NCBI GenBank assembly: GCA_947632315.1
Contig: CANROV010000005.1
Coordinates: 1 to 27,635, forward strand
Reading direction: 5' to 3'
From: Candidatus Gastranaerophilales bacterium
Lineage (GTDB): Bacteria; Cyanobacteriota; Vampirovibrionia; Gastranaerophilales; Gastranaerophilaceae
DNA: 27,635 nucleotides
Positions within the stretch are counted from its first letter, which is position 1. Every line of letters begins with the position of its first letter. Positions 7,250-14,991 of this stretch are shown here, one piece after another. Made by a program: the position numbers and the translations under genes. The notes under the pieces are model-generated. The model had not been told where the DNA came from. It was given only the letters and a program-made list of their open reading frames with translations, and did not search any database.

Positions 7250-7579
7250 TCATAATTTCAAATACTTCAGAGAGGTAACTATTTTATATATATACTTTAA
7301 TTCGTTATCGGATGTATGATTGATTATATTAATTAAAGAATTTATAAGTTCTTCCCTGCAAAGGATATGACCAAAATCAAATAATTCTTTTTCTTCAACA
7401 TCAAGGGCGCAGGCAATCTTTTCTAATGTTTCAGCAGTCATAAATCTCTTTCCGCATTCAATATTACTTAAATTAGGTTTATCAATATCAATCTTTTCCG
7501 CAAGAATTTCTTGAGTTATATGTTTACTTTTTCTTATTTCTTGTATTCTTGCACCTAATTTCTGTTTTAAAGATTTCAT
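7250..7579 (-). CDS. Small XRE-family transcriptional regulator
   Basis: 109-residue XRE regulator. HTH at residues about 5-62: LGARIQEIRKSKHITQEILA, KIDIDKPNLSNIECGKRFM, then ALDVEEKELFDFG. The tail EELINSLINIINHTSDNELK parallels the tail of the 3121 regulator (INSL plus a D-x-L-x-x-I-x-K-I pattern), suggesting a shared dimerisation or ligand-free oligomerisation helix. GAGAGGG six bases before the ATG is a clear ribosome binding site. The gene is divergent from the tagD-like gene, and the 167-base gap between them is rich in TTACTAT/ATAGTAA repeats that may be its operators. Target genes are otherwise unknown. Confidence 0.87.
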   Translation of the reverse strand: MKSLKQKLGARIQEIRKSKHITQEILAEKIDIDKPNLSNIECGKRFMTAETLEKIACALDVEEKELFDFGHILCREELINSLINIINHTSDNELKYIYKIVTSLKYLKL

Positions 7580-7636
7580 ATACTTCCCTCTCTTATTTAT
7601 GATATAAAGAGGAATTTCAAAAAAGAATAATTTATA

Positions 7637-7704
7637 TTACTATTTATATTCACATCTTATAGTAAATTATGCTAATATTAGTATGTTAAAGTAATATTTA
7701 TTAC
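7637..7704. promoter_or_regulatory. Cluster of inverted repeats between divergent XRE and tagD genes
   Basis: TTACTAT (7637-7643) faces ATAGTAA (7659-7665); CTAATATTAG at 7672-7681 is a perfect palindrome; GTAATA-TT-TATTAC fills 7691-7704, and another TTACTAT begins at 7701. Repeated motif use in a divergent gap suggests operators for the neighbouring XRE protein. High AT content makes chance repeats likely, so this is tentative. Confidence 0.4.
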
Positions 7705-7746
7705 TATTATTAGGGAATTAACAAAGAATTAAAAGGTTTAAGGAAG

Positions 7747-8151
7747 ATGAAAAAGGTAATTACCTATGGAACATATGATATTCTTCACTACGGACATATA
7801 AATTTATTAAAAAGAGCAAAATTATTAGGTGATTATTTAATTGTAGCACTATCCAGCGACGAATTTAATACGGCTAAGAATAAAACATCTTATTATAACT
7901 ATGAACAAAGAAAAATCATATTAGAAGCTTGCAGATATGTTGACTTAATTATCCCTGAGAATAATTGGGAGCAAAAAATCAGTGATATACAAAAATATCA
8001 GATTGATATTTTTGTAATGGGTGATGACTGGGAAGGCAAATTTGATTTTTTAAAAGATTATTGTGAAGTTATATATCTTCCCCGAACTCCGGGGATTTCA
8101 ACAAGTCAGCTTAAATCGTACTTAAATCAGAATTTAAGTCAAATATCGTAA
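7747..8151 (+). CDS. tagD: Glycerol-3-phosphate cytidylyltransferase
   Basis: Cytoplasmic enzyme joining CTP and sn-glycerol 3-phosphate to give CDP-glycerol and pyrophosphate. In Gram-positives CDP-glycerol feeds teichoic acid; in a diderm cell it more likely supplies glycerol-phosphate for capsule, exopolysaccharide or LPS decoration. The 134-residue length is typical. Diagnostic motifs: YGTYDILHYGH (HxGH, His14-His17), YEQRKIILEACRYVD, NNWEQKISDI, VMGDDWEGKFDFLKDYCEVI and RTPGISTSQLK (113-123), the family's R-T-x-G-I-S-T signature. It is co-linear with TagD over its whole length. AGG-containing bases (AAAGG and AAGGAAG) precede the ATG. It stands alone between a divergent XRE gene and a terminator; no tagB/tagF polymerase is visible in the window. 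Confidence 0.93.
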   Translation: MKKVITYGTYDILHYGHINLLKRAKLLGDYLIVALSSDEFNTAKNKTSYYNYEQRKIILEACRYVDLIIPENNWEQKISDIQKYQIDIFVMGDDWEGKFDFLKDYCEVIYLPRTPGISTSQLKSYLNQNLSQIS

Positions 8152-8153
8152 TC

Positions 8154-8185
8154 AAAAGCGGTATTCATTAATGAATACCGCTTTT
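8154..8185. terminator. Bidirectional intrinsic terminator
   Basis: Perfect 16-base inverted repeat, arms 8154-8169 and 8170-8185, starting with AAAA and ending with TTTT so that a U-tract ends the stem on either strand. It lies between the convergent tagD-like and flotillin genes and should end both transcripts. Confidence 0.88.
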
Positions 8186-8214
8186 AAGTTTATAGAATTA
8201 GTCATTCTCGTTTT

Positions 8215-9792
8215 TTAAGGTGTTTCGCCTTTTATTGTTTTTGTTGGCTTATCGTGAAGTTTTTCCCGAACTTCTTCTTTTTCATCGGAACCAACTTTCC
8301 CCAATATTTGCGGAAGTTCAATTCCTGCTTGATTAGCTAAATCGTGCATAGCAGGCAGAGCCTTAATTAAATCACGCATGAAATTAGCAGTTGTAGAACC
8401 TTTATCAGACCCCGTTCCGCCGTCCCATACAGTGATTTTGTCAAATTTAATATTCTTAATTGCTTCAACCTGTTGAGATACAATGCTTTCAATTTTTTCA
8501 ATCATTAAGAAGCTTGTAGCAATTTCAGGTTTATTGTTAGAAATTTTAACGAGTTCTTCATAACCTTTAGCTTTAGCTTCAAGAACCGCCTTAACACCTT
8601 CAGCTTCAGCAAAATATTTAGCTTTTATAGCGTCAGCTTCACCAAGTGCAATTCTTCTTTGTCTTTCAGCTTCTGCATCAGCTTCAACCTGAATTTTTAA
8701 TTTTTCTACTTCTTGTCTTGCAAGTTCTTCTTTCTTTAATTTAGCTTCTTCCTGCTCTTTTTGAGCCATTAAAACATCACGCTGAGCATTTGCCTTAGCG
8801 ACTTCACCAAGTTTCAATGCTTCTGCCTGCTTAACGGCAAGAGTTGCATTATAATCAGCAATTTCAGCTTTTGCTTTGTTTTCACCTTCAACCGCTTCAG
8901 CTTCCAGCATAGCTGTTTTTATACGCTGTTCTTTTTGTGCATTTGTTTTACCAATTTGAGTTTGTGCTATTTGCTCAGCTACTTGCACTTCTTTTACCTT
9001 ATTAGCTTCAGCTTCTCCTATAACTGCCGTTGAATTGATATTTGCAGTTTGAACACGCTGTTCTTTTTCTGCATTTGTTTTACCAATTAAAGTTTGAGCT
9101 GTTTGTTCAGCAACTTGTACTTCTTTTTCTTTATTAGCTTCAGCTTCACCAACAGCACCTAATTTTTCCTGCTGTGCTACTTCAACTTTCGCTTTGTTTA
9201 TTGCTTCAGCTGCCGCTTTTTTACCTATCGCATCAATATATCCCGATTCATCGGTAATATCTTTAATGTTTACGTTTATGATTTCCAATCCGATTTTGTT
9301 TAACTCTGTATTTACGTTGCTGTTAATTTGTTCAAGAAATTTTTCTCTGTCCTGATTGATTTCTTCAATAGTTAATGTAGCTATTGAAAGACGTAACTGA
9401 CCAAGAATAATATCGCTTGCTTGAGTTATAATATCCTGTTTGCTTAATCCCAAAAGACGTTCTGCCGCATTTATCATTATGTTTTCTTTTGTAGAAATAC
9501 CGAAAGTGAATGTTGCAGGAACGGCTACCCTGATATTCCCCTTTGATAATGCACCTCTTAAATCAATATCTGTTGTCATCGGCTCTAATGATAATACTCC
9601 GTAATCTTGAACCAACGGGAATATAAATGTACCTCCGCCGTGTACACATTTTGCCGTCTTATTTCCTCCGGTTTTACCGTATACAACAATAATCTTGTTT
9701 GACGGACATCTCTTATATCTGTTAGCAACAAAGATAACACTGGCAATAAATACTAAAACAATTAAAATAACTATCATTTGCCCCGCACTCAT
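8215..9792 (-). CDS. Flotillin-family membrane scaffold protein
   Basis: 525-residue flotillin (FloT/YqiK type) that organises functional membrane microdomains. Residues 6-23 form an N-terminal membrane segment. The SPFH/PHB domain spans about 28-205 (KIIVVYGKTGGNKTAKCVHG, then LRGALSKGNIRVAVPATFTF). A long alanine/glutamate coiled coil, rich in EAEA and EAK repeats, spans about 190-440. The C-terminus has a KITVWDGGTG element typical of flotillins. Part of the coiled coil is a 44-residue tandem duplication. AAAGGAG seven bases before the ATG is a strong ribosome binding site. It lies 18 bases downstream of the NfeD-like gene in the same operon, the classic flotillin-NfeD pairing. Which cargo proteins it recruits is not visible. 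Confidence 0.93.
   Translation of the reverse strand: MSAGQMIVILIVLVFIASVIFVANRYKRCPSNKIIVVYGKTGGNKTAKCVHGGGTFIFPLVQDYGVLSLEPMTTDIDLRGALSKGNIRVAVPATFTFGISTKENIMINAAERLLGLSKQDIITQASDIILGQLRLSIATLTIEEINQDREKFLEQINSNVNTELNKIGLEIINVNIKDITDESGYIDAIGKKAAAEAINKAKVEVAQQEKLGAVGEAEANKEKEVQVAEQTAQTLIGKTNAEKEQRVQTANINSTAVIGEAEANKVKEVQVAEQIAQTQIGKTNAQKEQRIKTAMLEAEAVEGENKAKAEIADYNATLAVKQAEALKLGEVAKANAQRDVLMAQKEQEEAKLKKEELARQEVEKLKIQVEADAEAERQRRIALGEADAIKAKYFAEAEGVKAVLEAKAKGYEELVKISNNKPEIATSFLMIEKIESIVSQQVEAIKNIKFDKITVWDGGTGSDKGSTTANFMRDLIKALPAMHDLANQAGIELPQILGKVGSDEKEEVREKLHDKPTKTIKGETP
8890..9153 (-). repeat. Tandem 132-base (44-codon) duplication in the flotillin coiled coil
   Basis: Residues 214-257 and 258-301 align without gaps: VGEAEANKEKEVQVAEQTAQ against IGEAEANKVKEVQVAEQIAQ, then IGKTNAEKEQRVQTA against IGKTNAQKEQRIKTA. 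The last nine residues of each unit have diverged. Period 44 residues, 132 bases. Confidence 0.9.
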
Positions 9793-9810
9793 CTTTTACT
9801 CCTTTCTTAT

Positions 9811-10365
9811 TTATTCAATATTCTTTGTTATATATATTTTATTATTTTCTACTTTAATAACTTTAACGGCAGAAAAGGACTCTATTAATTCATCATCACT
9901 ATTTATAGCGTCTAACATTGATAGTTTGCTGTTAAAATCAATTTCAATTTGACCTTCTTTTTTTGCCGGAATATTTATGTACGCTTTGCCTTCTTTTCCG
10001 ATTAGTGTTGTATAATCATATACAATCTTTTTATCAAGTTTTCTTATGCAAAACATTAAATATGCGGAAAAAAACATAAGCGCCAAACCGACAACAATAG
10101 CCGCCGCAAATGCAATCTTGGAAGAATAGTGATATTTGTCTATCAATAAAAATCCAATCCATCCAAATCCCATCAAAAATGCCAAAATAGTTTGCAAGGA
10201 CAGAAAATTAAATGAAATATCCGTATCCGTAATTGAAGTAAAATCTGCATCTACCTCTGCACCTGTATCTATAAATGAAAAAAGTATCATTTTTATTATA
10301 AATAATGCTGTTGAAAAAATTGCAATATTCCAAAAAATATTATGCAAACTTAATACTTCCGACAT
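9811..10365 (-). CDS. NfeD-like membrane protein with OB-fold domain
   Basis: 184-residue NfeD/YqiJ-type partner of flotillin. Three membrane segments are visible, around residues 10-33, 56-76 and 84-107, followed by a soluble domain (about 118-184) that fits the NfeD OB-fold: YTTLIGKEGKAYINIPAKKE then a beta-rich stretch ending KVIKVENNKIYITK. The loop between membrane segments 1 and 2 is acidic (TGAEVDADFTSITDTD). It is the short NfeD type without the ClpP-like protease domain. AGGAGG sits just upstream of the ATG. It is the first gene of a two-gene operon with flotillin and likely lets flotillin assemblies form or anchor in the membrane. The gene symbol is uncertain because short NfeD names differ among species. 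Confidence 0.85.
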   Translation of the reverse strand: MSEVLSLHNIFWNIAIFSTALFIIKMILFSFIDTGAEVDADFTSITDTDISFNFLSLQTILAFLMGFGWIGFLLIDKYHYSSKIAFAAAIVVGLALMFFSAYLMFCIRKLDKKIVYDYTTLIGKEGKAYINIPAKKEGQIEIDFNSKLSMLDAINSDDELIESFSAVKVIKVENNKIYITKNIE

Positions 10366-10463
10366 AATACCTCCTTTTTTACAATTCTATAATATTATTT
10401 TTTTTTATATATCATACTTTTATATTAATTTCCCAATAGTTAAATTTATGATAATATTACTTT

Positions 10464-11717
10464 ATGAGAGGCAAATATCCTGTTGAATATTTTGAAAATC
10501 CAGATATTAATAAACCCATCCAAGAAATCTGGGATGACATTGAACGTTTTACATTAGAAATTTTAAACGATGAACCAAATAATTTTCACTTGTTAAAATT
10601 TATTGTACTTATACCACCTTTTAAATATAAAAATAAATTTATTAAAGGTGCATTTTATTCTCAAGGACTTGATGTAATACTTGAATTATACCCTCAGCTA
10701 AAAAATATCTTTTTTTGCGGAGCTATAAGCATGTGGTCATCTTATCCTTGGACAAAAAATGCTGATTTTTACTTGGCTTGTTATGAAAATAAACAGAGAG
10801 AAAATTATTATAAAGAGAAATATAAAGAGAAAAAAGATATTACATTTATTCCTTTGCAAGATGTAGATTTTACTAATGAAAACTTATTTGTCCCGTCTAT
10901 TAGTCCAAAAAGAAACATTGATGTTATTTGTGTTTCAACACTTTATCCGGTAAAAAATTTAACTATACTGGCAAAAGCCGCAAAAATTTATGAACATAAA
11001 TATAAAGAACCTTTACGTATTACCTTTGTCCTCGGTAGCAACGAAATTAAAAAAGATACAAACGGAAACTTAAATTTTTCAAATTGTACTAATCCTGATA
11101 ATGTTAAAATTTTCAACAGTATTAGCGAAATTCTCGGTGATAGTATAAAATATATGAATTTCATTCCCTGGGCTGAATATAAAGATTTAATTCATTTATA
11201 TGCAAATTCAAAATGCTGTGTTCTATGTTCTTTATTTGAAGGTAAAAATCGTTCCATATTTGAAGCTATGGCTTGCAATACTCCTATAGTGGTATTTAAG
11301 CAGTATAATCAATATTCAAGAGGTAATTTCCCTATATTTAGAGAAAATAGCGGTGAAACAGTTTCGGTTTTTTCGCCTGAATGTTTAGCCGATACTATTC
11401 ATAAAGTTATTAAAAACCCAACCAATTATGAACCAAGGGAAAACTATTGTAAATATTACGGAAGAAAAAATTTTATTAAAACCTTGATAAATTATATTCC
11501 ATATTATAAAGAAAATATTCCTGATTTAAAAGACAATGATATTATTAATAATACTTGGATTGATTTAGCTTGTTTCGCAAATTATAAATTAAGTTACTAC
11601 GATTTTCTTTATAGCAGAAATCCACTGGTTCAAAATGCCGAAGGATTAAAAAGCATTGAATATGCAGTGAATATTTATAAGACTTTATTTAAAGAGTATT
11701 ATTATTCAAATTGTTAA
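10464..11717 (+). CDS. Glycosyltransferase, GT-B fold (GT4-like)
   Basis: 417-residue predicted glycosyltransferase. The C-terminal half is recognisable: a strand and a lysine after it (VICVSTLYPVKNLTILAKAA, residues 154-173), where GT4 enzymes place the donor-phosphate lysine, and the E-x7-E motif EGKNRSIFE at residues 259-267 followed by AMACNTPIVVF. The N-terminal half is divergent and lacks an obvious acceptor domain signature. It has no membrane segment, so it acts in the cytoplasm or at the inner face of the membrane. Donor and acceptor are not predictable; a surface glycan is likely. No Shine-Dalgarno sequence is seen; GATAAT eight bases upstream suggests a leaderless transcript. The 3' end overlaps pnuC by 29 bases, tail to tail. 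Confidence 0.82.
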   Translation: MRGKYPVEYFENPDINKPIQEIWDDIERFTLEILNDEPNNFHLLKFIVLIPPFKYKNKFIKGAFYSQGLDVILELYPQLKNIFFCGAISMWSSYPWTKNADFYLACYENKQRENYYKEKYKEKKDITFIPLQDVDFTNENLFVPSISPKRNIDVICVSTLYPVKNLTILAKAAKIYEHKYKEPLRITFVLGSNEIKKDTNGNLNFSNCTNPDNVKIFNSISEILGDSIKYMNFIPWAEYKDLIHLYANSKCCVLCSLFEGKNRSIFEAMACNTPIVVFKQYNQYSRGNFPIFRENSGETVSVFSPECLADTIHKVIKNPTNYEPRENYCKYYGRKNFIKTLINYIPYYKENIPDLKDNDIINNTWIDLACFANYKLSYYDFLYSRNPLVQNAEGLKSIEYAVNIYKTLFKEYYYSNC

Positions 11718-12414
11718 CCTTTTGATTAACTATAACTAACTCTTTTTTCCACTTAAAATAAAAATAAATTCCCAAAATAAAGTAAATCACCCACATTATT
11801 AATGTTGCCATGTAATTAGCACCGTTTAAGCATACAATTAACCACATAATTACAGAAATAAAATTAACTATAGACCATATATACCATTGTTCAATACACC
11901 TTTTTACGGTTAAATATTGTCCGAGAATTGAAAATCCGGTAATTAACGAATCCATAACAGGGGTTTTTCCGCCTGTCGAATGTAAAATTTCATATATTAC
12001 AACGGTTACAACAAAAGTAATAATAAAATATATTATTCTTTCTTTATTGCTTAATCTTATTTTAAAAATTTCATTTTTTTCCTTATTTATATGCTTTTTC
12101 CAGTTGAATATACCTATAATTTGCATAGGGAAAAAATACAATCCATATAAAGCCATATTACCGTAAAAACCGTTTTTATATGCTATTAAACAATATAAGA
12201 AAGTGCCTGAAAGTCCGATATAATAACAATAAATCTTACCTTTACCCGCAAAAAGAGTATAAGTTATTCCGCATATAGCCGAAATTAATGCAATTTTACT
12301 ATCTTTGGTCAAAATTGAAATTATAATAACAGCAAATATTATTATCGGATAAAATATTCTTTCATATGTGTTAAAAAATTTTATTTCTGATTTTATATAA
12401 TCAATGAATTTCAT
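11689..12414 (-). CDS. pnuC: PnuC-family nucleoside/vitamin transporter
   Basis: 241-residue inner-membrane transporter of the PnuC family, which takes up nicotinamide riboside by facilitated diffusion; relatives carry thiamine (PnuT) or riboflavin. About seven hydrophobic helices are visible. Family signatures are YGLYFFPMQIIGIFNWKKH in the middle, LITGFSILGQYLTVKRC, and EQWYIWSIVNFISVIMW, the W-x-x-W/N motif that lines the substrate site. A basic tail follows. No kinase (NadR) or riboswitch is next to it to settle the substrate; the 33-base upstream gap is too short for a riboswitch. TATAAT six bases before the ATG with no ribosome binding site suggests a leaderless mRNA. Specificity for nicotinamide riboside is inference. 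Confidence 0.88.
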   Translation of the reverse strand: MKFIDYIKSEIKFFNTYERIFYPIIIFAVIIISILTKDSKIALISAICGITYTLFAGKGKIYCYYIGLSGTFLYCLIAYKNGFYGNMALYGLYFFPMQIIGIFNWKKHINKEKNEIFKIRLSNKERIIYFIITFVVTVVIYEILHSTGGKTPVMDSLITGFSILGQYLTVKRCIEQWYIWSIVNFISVIMWLIVCLNGANYMATLIMWVIYFILGIYFYFKWKKELVIVNQKVNNLNNNTL

Positions 12415-12420
12415 TTTTTA

Positions 12421-12428
12421 ATTATAAT
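12421..12428. promoter_or_regulatory. Shared palindromic -10 box (bidirectional)
   Basis: ATTATAAT is its own reverse complement, so TATAAT can be read leftward (12421-12426, toward pnuC, six bases from its ATG) and rightward (12423-12428, toward the gene at 12448). It is the only good -10 in this 33-base divergent gap. Neither -35 is convincing. Confidence 0.45.
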
Positions 12429-12447
12429 TTAAATAAGAAATTTAACC

Positions 12448-13512
12448 ATGAGAATAACAAAAGTCGATAACAAAATAAATTTTAACGGAGGCTTAAACAA
12501 CAAACTGCTTCTCAAAAGTTTGGAAACCGTTTCAAATCATCCCGCAAGCTTTATTGCAGGTACTACACTACTTATGTCATCAGTTATCAGACCTATTGCA
12601 ATCTCACTCACACCTAAAACGGATAAAGAAAATAAAAAATATGCCATAGCCGACTCCGTTTCCTCAGGACTTATAAAATTCGCAATAACAGAGCTTGTTG
12701 CACTCCCTATGGAAAATGCAATTAATAATATTAATAAAAATCCTGAAAAATTCTTGAACGCAAAAACAATTAAAAACTTTACCGAAAAAGGGAAATCACT
12801 TTTAGAATCTAAGAACTATAAATTTGCTTGGCAGTTAATTAAAAACATACCTCAACTTATAACCGCAATACCAAAATCCGTTATTGCGGTATCTTTAATT
12901 CCGTTTATAATGAATAAATTATTCCCTGAAAAAAATAATAAAGGGAAAAAATTTTATACTTCTCCCGATAACTACGCTCCCGTATTTGAGCCTTTTTATA
13001 ATAATAAAATAAGCTTTAAAGGGCTAAACAATATTACGACAAAAGGAGTAAGCACAATACTAAACTCAGAAAACTTTCAAAATATTATAAGCAAACACAG
13101 CTTTAACGAAGAAAATATAACAAGAAATATGACCGTCATAACAGATATTCTGCTGGCCGTTTCATCGGTAATAAAAACAAAAACATCTAAAAAAATTAAA
13201 GAAGATAAAAAAAATCCTCTTATTTACAATAAGATAATAACAACATCAGTAAGTGTTTTAGGCGGATATAAAATCGATAAGCTGATTCAAAAGAATACAA
13301 AATCATTTATTGATAAATTTAAGCAGGCAAATAAAAATGACCCAAAACTTGATAAATATTTACAAGGAATAAACGTAATAAGACCCACATTGGTATTCGC
13401 TTTAATATATTACGGAATACTTCCAGTTATTTCAATATTTACTGCCGACAAAATAGATAAATTATATACGGGAAGCAGGAATCAAACGAAAATCAAATCT
13501 ATAAGGGAATGA
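12448..13512 (+). CDS. Unrecognised membrane protein with F-N/K-G motifs
   Basis: I do not recognise a named family. The protein has 354 residues, is basic and has hydrophobic stretches at about 36-54, 71-88, 138-157, 228-242 and 312-332; no signal peptide. Two short similar motifs occur: NKINFNGGLNN (8-18) and NNKISFKGLNN (185-195). The first is followed by SSVIRPIAISLTPKTDKENK, and the last hydrophobic segment by LPVISIFTADKID. The same order (motif, R/P-containing membrane segment followed by a D-K-x-x-E/R rich stretch, then L-P-x-I near F-T at the C-terminus) is found in the protein at 20076, so the two are probably distant paralogues. The start ATG at 12448 lacks a clear ribosome binding site. 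The family is probably lineage-specific; role unknown. Confidence 0.75.
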   Translation: MRITKVDNKINFNGGLNNKLLLKSLETVSNHPASFIAGTTLLMSSVIRPIAISLTPKTDKENKKYAIADSVSSGLIKFAITELVALPMENAINNINKNPEKFLNAKTIKNFTEKGKSLLESKNYKFAWQLIKNIPQLITAIPKSVIAVSLIPFIMNKLFPEKNNKGKKFYTSPDNYAPVFEPFYNNKISFKGLNNITTKGVSTILNSENFQNIISKHSFNEENITRNMTVITDILLAVSSVIKTKTSKKIKEDKKNPLIYNKIITTSVSVLGGYKIDKLIQKNTKSFIDKFKQANKNDPKLDKYLQGINVIRPTLVFALIYYGILPVISIFTADKIDKLYTGSRNQTKIKSIRE

Positions 13513-13562
13513 TTGGAATCTCAAAGCCTCTTGTTATATGTAAATAAAACTTCTATACCTGC

Positions 13563-13609
13563 TTTTCATTTTATGTTACTATTATAAAAAGTCTATTTTA
13601 AAATGAAAA
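13563..13609. repeat. 11-base inverted repeat upstream of the SGNH gene
   Basis: TTTTCATTTTA (13563-13573) and TAAAATGAAAA (13599-13609) form perfect arms around 25 bases. It sits in the 128-base gap before the SGNH-like gene at 13641. It could be an operator or chance in AT-rich DNA. Confidence 0.35.
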
Positions 13610-13640
13610 AGAAGATTTTAAATTAAGGTAGCTGCTAATT

Positions 13641-14981
13641 ATGAAAAAAAGCAATAATATAATTTTTATTTTGATTTTTATAATATTTAGTATTTCGATT
13701 TTATTATTTAACTTAAAAATGAAGCCTTTTGACGTTAAAAAAAGGGATGTTAACGAAACACAAAGAGATTTATTATATACGGTAATAAATGCAGGGAAAG
13801 AAATGGAATTTGATAGTGTAGTAATAGGAGGATCTTCTGTAACTTCCGCTATTAGATTTTACGATGGTGTGGAGAAGGAACAAAGTATTATGTGCCTTAA
13901 TCCTCAAGGAATTGCGCCAATAGAATTATATGATTTACTAAATTATTTTTTAAAACTTCACCCTGAAGTAAAAAATATATATGTTTCATTAGAATTTAAT
14001 ACTTATTTTACTTGTTTTAAGGGTTATACAATTCCAAGAAAACCCACAAACTCATTGCAAGATTTTATTAAATTGTATTTTTCTTTAGATGCTACTATTA
14101 ATTCTTTAAATAAATTTTTAAAAAATATGGAAAGTAAAAAAGGAAATAAAAATACAGCAGGTTATCAGGTTTTATTAAAATCATTACATTTATTTAAAAA
14201 TAATTACAATTCAATAAGTGAATATAATAATTTATCTGTTTTTAAAAAAATATACAATTTAATTGAAGAATATAATTTACAAGCTTTATACTTTATTTTT
14301 CCGGTTCATAATTTTATTAAGCTGTATTTTTCTTTTGACAGTAGCATTAATTCTTTAAATAATGCGATAGAAAATACGCAGACAGATGAAGGAGGTACAG
14401 ATACAAAAGCAGAAACAGATGCTATAGAATCATTTCCTTCTTGCAGAATGAACTACGATTCAATATGTGAAAATGATAGTGTATATGTTTTTCAAAAAAT
14501 ATATGACTTAATTCAAGAACATAATTTACAAGCACTATATTTTATTCCTCCCGTTCATGCTTTATACCTTTCGGATGCAGTAAAAGGCGGTTACTATAAA
14601 AATATTGAAAACTTTAAAAAGAAAATAACTAATATTACCCCATATTGGGATATGTCTTTTGTAAATTATTATACTTCTTTGCCTTTAGAATACTTATTTA
14701 TAGATGTTTATCATATGAATGGAGATTTTGTATCAAATAAAATAAAAAAAATTATATACGGAAAAGAGAAAGATGATTCATTTGCCGTTTTTGTAACGAA
14801 AGATAATGTAGATGAAGTCTTAAAAAAACAACATTTACTTATTGATGAATATATAAAAAATAATCAAGAATTAGTTGAAAATCATTATAATAATAATTAT
14901 GACGGTACAAAAAAAATAACATATATAAAAGACTATCCTAAAAATTTACAAGATATGTATTATGAAAATATGAAAAATTAA
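13641..14981 (+). CDS. Membrane-anchored SGNH/DltD-like hydrolase or acyltransferase
   Basis: 446-residue protein with one N-terminal membrane segment (residues 7-24) and an extracytoplasmic SGNH-like domain. Block I is VVIGGSSVTSAIRF (60-73), with Ser65/Ser66 as the candidate nucleophile after Gly64. The C-terminal Asp-His pair is IDVYH (Asp355, His358), the D-x-x-H of SGNH enzymes. Architecture (anchor plus SGNH) resembles DltD/AlgX-like proteins that acylate or deacylate cell-envelope polymers. An exact 83-residue tandem duplication (141-223 and 224-306) lies in the middle of the domain and makes it longer than simple relatives. The catalytic ends flank the duplication. AAGG lies 14 bases before the ATG, rather far. 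It is convergent with the autotransporter gene ten bases away. Substrate unknown. Confidence 0.72.
   Translation: MKKSNNIIFILIFIIFSISILLFNLKMKPFDVKKRDVNETQRDLLYTVINAGKEMEFDSVVIGGSSVTSAIRFYDGVEKEQSIMCLNPQGIAPIELYDLLNYFLKLHPEVKNIYVSLEFNTYFTCFKGYTIPRKPTNSLQDFIKLYFSLDATINSLNKFLKNMESKKGNKNTAGYQVLLKSLHLFKNNYNSISEYNNLSVFKKIYNLIEEYNLQALYFIFPVHNFIKLYFSFDSSINSLNNAIENTQTDEGGTDTKAETDAIESFPSCRMNYDSICENDSVYVFQKIYDLIQEHNLQALYFIPPVHALYLSDAVKGGYYKNIENFKKKITNITPYWDMSFVNYYTSLPLEYLFIDVYHMNGDFVSNKIKKIIYGKEKDDSFAVFVTKDNVDEVLKKQHLLIDEYIKNNQELVENHYNNNYDGTKKITYIKDYPKNLQDMYYENMKN
14061..14558 (+). repeat. Exact-length 249-base tandem duplication inside the SGNH gene
   Basis: Codons 141-223 (14061-14309) and 224-306 (14310-14558) are both 83 codons. 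Ends are highly similar: DFIKLYFSLDATINSLN against NFIKLYFSFDSSINSLN, and KKIYNLIEEYNLQALYFIFPVH-type against QKIYDLIQEHNLQALYFIPPVH-type endings. The central 25 residues have diverged. DNA at the 5' ends is still nearly the same. Confidence 0.92.
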
Positions 14982-14991
14982 TTAAAATATA

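Noticed and set aside
9695..10486. Open frames on the plus strand across flotillin and NfeD genes
   Set aside because: They are shadows of well-supported minus-strand genes and look like no protein family.
12415..12447. Riboswitch upstream of pnuC
   Set aside because: The gap to the divergent gene is only 33 bases, too short for any known pnuC-associated riboswitch.
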